Source of the DNA: Yponomeuta sedellus
Taxonomy: Eukaryota; Arthropoda; Insecta; Lepidoptera; Yponomeutidae
Assembly: GCA_934045075.1 (NCBI GenBank)
Contig: OW203747.1
Span: forward strand, 6,344,357-6,408,356
Length of the DNA stretch: 64,000 nucleotides
Direction: 5' to 3'
Shown here: positions 42,598 to 51,691 of the stretch, piece after piece
Layout: each line of letters opens with the position of its first letter
Position numbering within the stretch: the stretch's first letter is position 1
The notes under the pieces: generated by a model
What the model saw: the letters and a program-made list of their open reading frames with translations, nothing else
Told to the model about the DNA's origin: nothing
Database searches by the model: none
Made by a program: the position numbers and the translations under genes

Positions 42598-43512
42598 TGC
42601 ATTTGTTCGCTTATGGCCAAATTAGCAAACCGTCCACTAAAATTTTCTGTAGGAGATGAGCAATCGGTCCCTTTCTCATATAGTCAACTTCGCAATCGGG
42701 CCGCTTCTTAAACCATCCACTTCTCAATAGGTCCACTTCTCAAAAGGTCTGCGTATCGATCGGTCCACTTCTCAAACGGCCCCCTATTCCTTGTATGTCC
42801 GGCAAACTACACCCGAGAGTAATGAATTCGGAACAGTATTTTAATATTAAATTATGTTTCAAACTAAACAAAAAAAACAGTGTATGTAAAACAAAAATAT
42901 TTTATTTACTTCAAACAAATCAGTATTTTCTTAAAGAATACAACAAATTATACTTAATGGCGTTTCTTAATTTTCCTCAGAAAGTTTATTGGAGTTACTT
43001 CATTTCGTAACAGCATCTTCAAATACTTTTTGTATATCCTATCAAAATCAACATCACACTTCCTTCTTTTTCTCAATAACTGATTGACATTTTTCGCATA
43101 CAATTTTGTCATTGTCTAATAACATATCATTTCCTTGTTGATTTTTTTCAAAAATAAATTTCATTTTGATCAAGGAGAAAATATCACATTACCAACTTTG
43201 TTATGTTAATGACGGACTGCGGAACTTGACAAGTGTCATATATACTCATAATCAGTTAAACTGCAAGTAGGTAAACATATAATCTAAAGTGGCCAGTATC
43301 TATAGTAAAATGACGAAAGAGGTAATGATGTTCAACTTAAAAGAAAATGTTACCATCTTTATTTTTGACCGAACGCTAAGAGGACCGATTACGAGGATGA
43401 CTAGTTGCTAAGTTGACCGATCAAGAAGTTGACTGATTGCGAAGTTTACCGATTACGAAGTCGTGGAAAATAGTGGACGGTTTGCTAAGTTGGCCATAAG
43501 CGAATAAATGCA
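42598..43512. mobile_element. TIR transposon with subterminal repeats in the FAM98 3' UTR
   Basis: The left end TGCATTTGTTCGCTTATGGC and the right end (complement, to AATAAATGCA) are inverted over about 50 bp, including TTAGCAAACCGTCCACTA. Inside each end are about five degenerate copies of a short unit: CAATCGGTCCACTTCTC on the left, GAAGTTGACCGATTGCG on the right. It begins 55 bp after the FAM98 stop, so it probably supplies the 3' UTR. An AATAAA lies at 43,504-43,509. Confidence 0.75.
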
Positions 43513-43758
43513 TTTTTGACGTATGATTGGCAAAGTTTCATGGCGATTCGGTGTGTCGTTTGTAAAGAAAAACCAAACTACGTTTGTGTGACAATTGCTC
43601 ATTGAAAAGAAAATGAATGAGAAGATGGTAAATTAATCTATGTCGCGGACATAACCTAGAAGATGATCAACGGGTCGTAGCGTATGGCACAATAAGAAAC
43701 TGCCAACCTTGACAAGAGTCCATAGATACGTCAAATTTGCCATACTAGTACTCGTTTA
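43513..43758. other. Intergenic, nothing recognised
   Basis: No coding motif, tRNA or repeat was recognised. Confidence 0.35.
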
Positions 43759-44198
43759 TAGTATTAACAGACGATCGAACTTAGTAAGAGTCAGCTGGTT
43801 TGGGCGTACCATCGGACCGAGCGAACACGAAATAGTACTAATTATGTTTGCTGTGTGGTGTCGGCCTAGAGAATAGCACCAACCCAAATTCTTTCCGCGG
43901 GTGACGTAAAAGGCGACTAAGGGACATAAGCTGTGGGGTGGGCAGCAGCGCCCCCTGCAGTACAATTCCGCCGAAGTGCGATCCCCAACCCGCGTGTCCA
44001 GCGTGGGTATTATGGGCATTACCCCCCAATGATGGCACAACCTTGCGCTATGGCGCTCATTAGGGAAGGGCTATGTCCAGCAGTTGACTAATATATCTTG
44101 AAGATGTTCCGCAGACAACTCTCCAGACGAATGGATGTGGTATGGAGCGTACCGAATCCGCTGTCCGATCCGTACGAAGTTCAATCGTCTGTTAATAC
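43759..44198. mobile_element. TIR element containing a 'C' retroposon
   Basis: The left end AGTATTAACAGACGATCGAA is matched by the complement ending CAATCGTCTGTTAATACT. A forward 'C' element occupies about 43,850-44,105 (GTGGTGTCGGCCTAGAGAAT to GTCCAGCAGTTGACTAATAT). Confidence 0.7.
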
Positions 44199-44529
44199 TA
44201 TTGTAGTATTTATCTTCCTAATAATAACAGTGCAACTATGATTACTGCTACATTATAGTATACAATATACTTTAATTTTTCGTGGAAGTTGAATGTATTT
44301 ATTTTATGAACAGTCTGTCTTAGTTTTTTATTGTTGTCGTGTATTTGTGTGTAAAACAAAATGCAATAAGCAATTTCTTTAGTACAAAACATGTCGCGCT
44401 ATTTCCCTCGAGAGGGAAAAAGCATGATTGGTACGTGCCTTTATAGTCGTTGCTCTGGTTTTTACTTCTACGGGTACCAGTTGCTAACTAGTGTGTTATT
44501 TAGTAAACCCAAACACAGTCTTACAGTTG

Positions 44530-44949
44530 GTTAGCTTTTAGAATATACCTCGGCTACTATCGGATATATTCGTGTAATAGAAATATCGGAACTAATATGA
44601 CACTTAATTAAATAAACTTAATTGCAATCGGGTTCTACAGTAGGCTTCGGTTTTCACCGAAAGGACACGAGTGTAATACTACTTCCTGCTCTGTACAAAA
44701 ACTTTTCTTCACTATTTTGAAAGTTAAGTAAAGTTATAAAGCCGCATTTTCACGGTCTTAGTACGCTCGGACCGAGTGCGCCATCCGAGTAAACTAATGC
44801 TTCTGATTGGACGGTTTTTCGTGACAACACCACAATAGCGGACCGAGCGCTCTAAGACCGTGAAAACCTGGCTTAAATTACAATACAAAATAAACCTTAC
44901 CTAATTGCAATATAATCGGGTATATCCGAGGTCTAATCTAAAAGCTAAC
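44530..44949. mobile_element. MITE with a second MITE nested inside
   Basis: Outer TIRs: GTTAGCTTTTAGAATATACC on the left and its complement to AAAAGCTAAC on the right, related to 36,749-36,935. Inner unit 44,739-44,874: AAGCCGCATTTTCACGGTCT against CTAAGACCGTGAAAACCTGG. Confidence 0.75.
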
Positions 44950-45167
44950 ATACTGTGGTTTGCCTTAGTAAAACATGCAAATATCGTTTAAGATTATGCA
45001 ATAAACCAGTTAGTCTAACAAGAGAGTACGATGTTTCATTAGTTCTATATATTATATAATGTGTAACAAAAATGCTATTTGTTTAGAGTATGCGCAATAA
45101 AAGGTTTTTGCTACAATATGCTTGGTTTTTATTGTTTAACTTAGAGAATACCCTAGACTACCGGTAG

Positions 45168-45240
45168 CTCAGTGGGTAGAACAATGGACTCGGAGGCGCG
45201 AGACCCAGGTTCGATTGCCAGTGGGACCTGTACCGAGTTA
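45168..45240 (+). repeat. tRNA-like SINE head
   Basis: CCGGTAGCTCAGTGGGTAGA fits an A box and GGTTCGATTGCC a degenerate B box. It continues GTGGGACCTGTACCGAGTTA. It lacks a proper acceptor pairing, so it is not called a tRNA gene. Confidence 0.55.
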
Positions 45241-45251
45241 TGTATTTGTGA

Positions 45252-45294
45252 CATTACACCACAGAACATAAGTCTTATGTTCTGTGCATTACAC
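45252..45294. mobile_element. 27-bp palindromic micro-element with 8-bp TSD
   Basis: CATTACAC at 45,252-45,259 and again at 45,287-45,294 flanks a perfect palindrome whose arms are CACAGAACATAAG and its complement around one T. The arm begins with the same 11 bases as the hAT-like element at 34,653. It is therefore two bare TIRs with no interior. Confidence 0.8.
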
Positions 45295-45699
45295 AGTGAC
45301 ATTCGAGTGTAGACTCTAATGTCATGGTGTAAGATCGTTTTGACAGCACCGCTCTACTTATGGTGTCTTTAGTTTGGTCCTTGCTGTTCGAAGTATTTAT
45401 TTTCTGCATTTCTTCGGCAGGAGGTCGTTGACCTCAAATTAAGTAAGGTTTTTTGAGGCTGTTATGCTCGCGCTTCACTTGACTATTCAAATTTGTTCAT
45501 GATTTATTATACATTGCAAAAGCTAAAGATCCGTCAGAAAATCTAGTTAATATTTGCCAAACACAAATACGAGCGGCCAACTCAGGCGCCCATGCGACCA
45601 TTACGTCTAGCATGGTCGCACAATCTTAACATTTTAAAAGTTTATAATAAAATTTGTAGTTTATATTATAATAAAACTCCGATTTGAGTGCCTCTGTGT

Positions 45700-45890
45700 A
45701 AAGGTGAATAATAAATAATAATACATACATACGCCCATAACCTCACGCCTGTATCCCAGAGGGGTAGGCAGAGACCAGGGACTGCCACGATCCTGACAGA
45801 TCACCTTCGCTTCATCAACGTTCATAAGTCGTTGCATGCACGCACACCGGTTACGGGTACTTTTTACATTCCCATTTGCCAAATAATAAA
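45700..45890 (-). mobile_element. LINE 3' end fragment
   Basis: The minus strand encodes [17 protein letters not shown] and VICQDRG before TAACCTCACGCC-type 3' sequence. 'RLMNVxEAK' family. Confidence 0.7.
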
Positions 45891-46100
45891 TAAATTTATT
45901 TATGGACATATTACACAGATCGCGTTAGCCCTATACTAAGTACCTACAACTAAAAGACTTACGTTACAGGTGCTAACTCGACGATAGACTTAAAATAAAT
46001 ACATAGATAACATCCAAGACCCGAGACTAGAAAATTTCTTAGTTGACCCGGCCGGGGATCGAACCCGACACCTTCGGTTTTAAAGTCAGCGTGCCAAACC
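45890..46100 (-). repeat. tRNA-headed SINE (reverse)
   Basis: TATGGACATATTACACAGAT, GTGCTAACTCGACGATAGAC and GGGGATCGAACCCGACA match 31,632-31,862. The A-box side is truncated. Confidence 0.65.
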
Positions 46101-46157
46101 GCCAGCAAAGATATTAGGCTGCTAACGTACCTACCTATGCACAATAAAAGTATGCAC

Positions 46158-46322
46158 AGTTGGCACGGATAGCCAGAGGTCGCGGGTTCGAATCCCGGCA
46201 TAGGTGAAATTTTTAGCCCTTGCTTTCTTTTCCGTATTTTCCTTTTCTGTCAAATTTTGTATGTCTATGTGGCGTTAAATAAATGTTTTTCTTTCTCTCT
46301 CTCTCTCTCTCTTTCTTTTTTT

Positions 46323-46413
<91 letters not shown>

Positions 46414-46432
46414 AAATAGGTTTTTAAAACAA
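46158..46432 (+). mobile_element. 'T' element fragment split by a (TTTC)n microsatellite
   Basis: From TTGGCACGGATAGCCAGAGG through the B box GGTTCGAATCC to GTGAAATTTTTAGCC. A long CTTT/TTTC run (about 46,290-46,412) follows, then TCTAAATAGGTTTTTAAAA resumes the T tail. The expansion sits inside the element. Confidence 0.7.
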
Positions 46433-46719
46433 TAAAAGTGTTCGCTACAAGAAAATACCCACGCGTTTTTCTTTTATTTTCAAATGTTTTTTGTTTAAAA
46501 GTTAAAACAAATCCAGCTTTGAACGTTCAACATTTATTACGATTCCATATATATAAACAAAAGTTCACAAAAATAGACTTACAATATCAGGACTCGTACA
46601 AAATTACTATGGGTAACAATAACTTTATTATAAGTACCAATGCATGATGAACACACACAACAAAAATATGAGTTGGACATTAACTACTTAAGTTAATTCA
46701 TTTATTCATCTATCACATA

Positions 46720-47498
46720 AAGGCCTGCGCAGACGAGGGACTGTCCCCCGGGTACTTTTTTGTCCGTCGATATAGACCTCTTATAAATTGTATCGTATAA
46801 CGCACACGCAGGACTAAAGTACCCCGTACACAAAGTCCCTCAAGTTACCGCGGACTTGAGCGGACACCAAGAGGCCGGACTGGTCAAAAGTTCGGTGTTC
46901 TCTTTAAAAACGCCTTCTCTTTTTCAACTTCATGTAAATTACAACACAATGTAATCTCAGGATATTTGCTTCCATAGCGTAAGCTTCACTCAATTTCCGG
47001 GGAACAAATGACCGCACTCCGTAGGTTTTGAGTCCGCGACAAGTACTCTGAGGACTTCAATTTCAACCCTTGTAAGTCCCCACTGCAGGGGCACGGGTCT
47101 CTTCCTGCATCGCAGGCAGGTTAGGCCATACTCCACCACGGGGGCCGAGTTCGGGTTGGTGGAGGGTTGTAAGACAGTGGCGGGTCTTACTGTCAGAAGA
47201 TATCAAGCCGCCCTGAGGCCTCTGACATGGCTTAACGACTGCCATTACATGACAGCCGGCACCAACGGCTTAGCGTGCCTTGAGAAGCACGGAAGCGCTC
47301 GGAAAAATGCCACTAGCGGTAGTCACAGGACGGTCACCCATCCTGAACCTTACCGCGCCTGTTGTTGCTTAACTCTAAGTGATTGATTCCAATCACTCGG
47401 TTCGACTAGGCCACGAGCGCTCGTGGCCTAGTCGCACTCGGAGGACATTTTTTACGATGATCCCTCGGGGACAAAAGTCCCTCGTCTGCGCAGGCCTT
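46720..47498. mobile_element. TIR element with 'S' SINE inside
   Basis: AAGGCCTGCGCAGACGAGGG on the left and its complement at 47,478-47,498 on the right. The interior also mirrors the GTCCCCCGGGTAC / GTCCCTCG blocks. A near full-length S SINE occupies 47,067-47,417. Confidence 0.75.
47403..47434. repeat. 32-bp perfect palindrome at a SINE 3' end
   Basis: CGACTAGGCCACGAGC is followed at once by its exact complement. The left half is the last 16 bases of the S SINE, so the end has snapped back on itself. Confidence 0.85.
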
Positions 47499-47894
47499 AA
47501 GTAATCTACCAGTTACGTGATAAATTAATGTAAGAACTATTATTTATTGACATTTGCGGACATTACAGAGTATCATATAATGTTTTTTAAATAAATTATC
47601 TAGAGTCAATGAATCGTTGGTCTTAAGTATGGATAACATGTTTAACTACCAAAATAGAGGTACCTACTTAGTGGGTCCCATAGAGTATCTTTGGGTCCGT
47701 AGGCCGACTGGAAGCTTTGATTTGTATAAAAGGCCTCACTTTGGGTGCATTTGTAATGTTTGTAATCTCCTTTTCTGGTTACCATAGCACAGGGTATCCC
47801 AGTTTGGGGGCCGGCGCGGCGCATTGTTTAGGTATTAAACTTTATACGTCTGTGTGGAAAAACGAAATATCTACTGGACTTTCTCGTGTAGGTA

Positions 47895-48385
47895 ATAGGC
47901 GTGAAGACAGTATCAAATAATCAAAGGTTTAACGATATTACGGGAACGTACATATTAAACACTGAATTAGTTTTATAAAAAAAGGGATTAGGTACCAATA
48001 TTTTCAATAAAATCTACAAAAAATGAATCTCTGAATGTGTTGGTACTTAAGCGCAAATCTCGAGATCAGCAATTCTTTTTTTAGAATATTCCTTGAAGTA
48101 CGAGGATGGTTCTTACGGGGAAAATGAAAAAAAAAAAATTAAAGAATCGCCTGTTAGGCGGTATGAAGTTCGCTGGGTCAGCTAGTACCTACATTCTGCC
48201 ATTTTGACTAAAACACCCATAATACCGCGTGATCCCGTAAAGTTCACCCGTGCTTTGTTGTGACTAGTGACTACGATGTGGCGTGACGTCAGTTTCGACG
48301 CCATGACAATGCGAGCTGTTTTCCCACATTAAAAACAATTATAGGCCTTAGGCCTTGAGTTTAACCTTCGGTAAACTTTAGTTTA
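47895..48385 (-). repeat. Dispersed repeat 'D' (reverse) with Helitron-like insert
   Basis: Mirrors 37,074-37,400 block by block. A Helitron-like unit (CTCTGAATGTGTTGGTACTT to GCTGGGTCAGCTAGT) interrupts it at about 48,015-48,188. Confidence 0.6.
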
Positions 48386-48897
48386 TTACTGGAATATAGG
48401 TTTCTTTTTACAAATAATGTGTCACCATATTATAGACGGTTTTAAAAATCTTTCGTCATGCCATTAATCAGGCATCCGATACCTATTCAAAGAAATGCGG
48501 TATACACTATGTGTGATATATACATATTACGCCCCATATCTACATATACCTACGGCAGAGCTAAGTAAACATCCCGCTTTCGCACACAGATGTATACGTG
48601 AAAAATTACATAAGTAACAAAGGCGTAAGAAAAGTGATTTTACTGTGAAGTTATAAATAAACAGTCCATAATGCATTCGGTTAGGCGTTTTGTAATTGTG
48701 AATATTAAAAAGGCAAGCCCAGTAAAAATATACCATCCAATTGCTTAACCTATACTAACACCAATATACACACACTTTAACGTTGAACAATTAAAATAAG
48801 TGCACTACATATGTATGTGATCTATGTTCTATACGCCTTTGTTTAACAGTGCCTATATTCTGCTAATGTATTGTAGTACAGTGACCATTGCATGAAC
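48386..48897. other. Intergenic, nothing recognised
   Basis: AT-rich. Open frames up to 69 codons have no recognisable motif. Confidence 0.35.
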
Positions 48898-50075
48898 ATG
48901 GCGAATTAATTTAAAAACCTATTTAGAGGCTAAAAATTTCACCCATGCCGGGATTCGAACCCGCAACCTCTGGCTATCCGTACCAGCGCTCTGCCAATTG
49001 AGCCAATGGGCGACTCACGGCATCAGTGAAATTTCGAACCTCTTTACAATATTCTCTGTATTACGTACAGGCAGCGACATCTGACTTAAGCAAATTGCAT
49101 TACTTACAGCCCCGACTACCTACTTTGCAGTTAGGTTTAACATCGGAACGATATCACTGTACCCACATGATTACACTATTTTTATTTTTAATGCACTAAC
49201 CCGTGCTAAGGAACAAATTTAAAAACCTATTTAGAGGCTAAAAATTTCACCCATGCCGGGATTCGAACCCGCAACCTCTGGCTATCCGTACCAGCGCTCT
49301 GCCAATTGAGCCAATGGGCGACTCACGGCATCAGTGAAATTTCGAACCTCTTTACAATATTCTCTGTATTACGTACAGGCAGCGACATCTGACTTAAGCA
49401 AATTGCATTACTTACAGCCCCGACTACCTACTTTGCAGTTAGGTTTAACATCGGAACGATATCTGATATGTTAAACCTAACTGCAAAGTAGGTAGTCGGG
49501 GCTGTAAGTAATGCAATTTGCTTAAGTCAGATGTCGCTGCCTGTACGTAATACAGAGAATATTGTAAAGAGGTTCGAAATTTCACTGATGCCGTGAGTCG
49601 CCCATTGGCTCAATTGGCAGAGCGCTGGTACGGATAGCCAGAGGTTGCGGGTTCGAATCCCGGCATGGGTGAAATTTTTAGCCTCTAAATAGGTTTTTAA
49701 ATTTGTTCCTTAGCACGGGTTAGTGCATTAAAAATAAAAATAGTGTAATCATGTGGGTACAGTGATATCGTTCCGATGTTAAACCTAACTGCAAAGTAGG
49801 TAGTCGGGGCTGTAAGTAATGCAATTTGCTTAAGTCAGATGTCGCTGCCTGTACGTAATACAGAGAATATTGTAAAGAGGTTCGAAATTTCACTGATGCC
49901 GTGAGTCGCCCATTGGCTCAATTGGCAGAGCGCTGGTACGGATAGCCAGAGGTTGCGGGTTCGAATCCCGGCATGGGTGAAAAAAAATTTTTAGCCTCTA
50001 AATAGGTTTTTAAATTTGTTCCTTAGCACGGGTTAGTGCATTAAAAGTAAAAATAGTGTAATGGCGAATTAATTT
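48898..50075. mobile_element. Palindromic tetramer of 'T' elements with 15-bp TSD
   Basis: Two reverse units (tRNA-like heads at about 48,942-49,013 and 49,250-49,321, period 308 bp) meet two forward units (heads at about 49,600-49,671 and 49,907-49,978) around a 16-bp spacer at 49,452-49,467. A perfect ATGGCGAATTAATTT lies at 48,898-48,912 and 50,061-50,075. The four heads share variants (GGTACGGATA, TTGGCAGAGC), so they were copied from one another. An extra AAAAA at about 49,981 is the main difference seen. Confidence 0.85.
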
Positions 50076-50343
50076 CGTTGCTGCATCAAGTCTAGGCGCG
50101 CACACCCATTAAACCTTTTAGACGTCATTGCTATGAAAAAACACGTCACGTGATCCGGCCATGTGTCTGTCATGGTACTATAATGCACGAATAGAATCGA
50201 GGCCCAGGTTCCCAGTCCAATGAATCATATTGCTTCGTGTTAGGTTTCATTGGACAGCGATTGGCTGATTTTGACTAAACAGAACGTCCTGTTCAGTCAA
50301 AATTAGGTACCTACCTCTTATACTGGGACAGGAAACCGGTTAC

Positions 50344-50759
50344 AATGAGGGCTTTTCAATGCGCCATCAAAAACAAAAAACAGTACCGCAAGTTACCGAT
50401 AGATGGTGCTGACGTCATATAATATGTCAAAATTTACATCATTTAGGAAAACAGTGAGTGCCTATGTTTTTACAAAAATGCGCAATGCACGGGCTAGCCA
50501 TTACTTAAGACACAATTCACGTATGTATGTAATGAACAAAGTAAAAATACTTCAAAACTTTAAAATTTCAATAGTTTCGAAACATAGTTTAGCTTAGATC
50601 ACAGACTACAAAAAGATGTTTAGGTTATCACAAATAATATTCTGTGCGTACAACACAAAACGCGATAAAACGTATGATGGGTGACATTTGTTCTCCTTGC
50701 AGCGCCATCTAGTTTTTTTAATGCAATCAACTCACAGCTGTCATTGAAAAGCCCTCATT
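50344..50759. mobile_element. MITE with inward AGATGGCGC-like motifs
   Basis: TIRs AATGAGGGCTTTTCAATG and exact complement, 18 bp. Just inside lie GATAGATGGTGCTGACG and, on the other side, GCAGCGCCATCTAG. Confidence 0.75.
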
Positions 50760-50924
50760 CAGAGAAACTCGCGCTTTGAACATCCCATAATTACACAAAG
50801 GTCCTGGAACTAAATTAATGAGGGAGTAACATTTAATATGTACTAAGTACACACCAATGCGTGCAATTATGTAAAGTCCATTTAGATACAAGATTAATAA
50901 AAGTTGAACATTAATTCAACTTGC

Positions 50925-51182
50925 TTGCTGTGTGGTGTCGGCCTAGAGAATAGCACCAACCCAAATTCTTCCCGCGGGTGTCGCAAAAGGCGACTAAGGG
51001 ACACAAACCGGAGGGTGGGCAGCAGCGCCCCCTGCAGTACAATTCCACCAAACTGCGATCTCCAACCCGCATGCCTTGGGGATTATGGGCATAAGGTACC
51101 CCCCAATGATAGCACAACGTTGCGCTACGGCGCTCATTAGGGGAGGGCTATGTCTGGCAGTGGACTAATATAGCCTGAAGAA
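50925..51182 (+). repeat. 'C' family retroposon, near full length
   Basis: From TGCTGTGTGGTGTCGGCCTA to GGCAGTGGACTAATATAGCC, including AGCAGCGCCCCCTGCAGTAC. Confidence 0.75.
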
Positions 51183-51344
51183 CATTCATTTACTAAACAG
51201 TCATGCCTTCACACATTTACCGTGGCTTAGGTTCTACAGGCCCCGAAAATGTTATGCCTGCCACACAGTATCCCAATGCAAGTGCAGTCACCTAAAATTC
51301 AACATTCACCCGGTACTTTCCCCACCTCTCCATTAGCCCGGATG

Positions 51345-51510
51345 TTCAGGTGCAGGATGGGTGACCATCACGGGACTAGCACTAATGGAATTTTTCCCAG
51401 CGCTTCTGTGCTTCGCAAGGCACGTTAAGCCGTTGTTGGCGGCTGTCATGTAATCGTTAAGCCATGTCAGAGGCCTTATGGGCGGCTTGATAACTTGTGA
51501 CAGTAAGCTC
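51345..51510 (-). repeat. SINE 'S' family (reverse), middle part
   Basis: GGTGCAGGATGGGTGACCAT, CTTCGCAAGGCACGTTAAGC and GGCCTTATGGGCGGCTTGAT. It lies just past the 3' end of Bud13. Confidence 0.7.
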
Positions 51511-51691
51511 CCGGCCGCCATTCAGATATTACCCTGGTTCGCTTCGCCACGACATATTTTCTTACACAAAATAAAATCAGTCGATTTTTCCCCTGTTTAC
51601 CGCCGGCCATCTTAATCTTATATACGGCGCCATTTTGTTTTTTCCTTCTCGGAGAGAAAACAACCTTACACCGTGACATTAGAGTTCACAT

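Noticed and set aside
46290..46412. Regulatory polypyrimidine element
   Set aside because: It is a plain TTTC microsatellite inside a repeat, far from any recognised exon.
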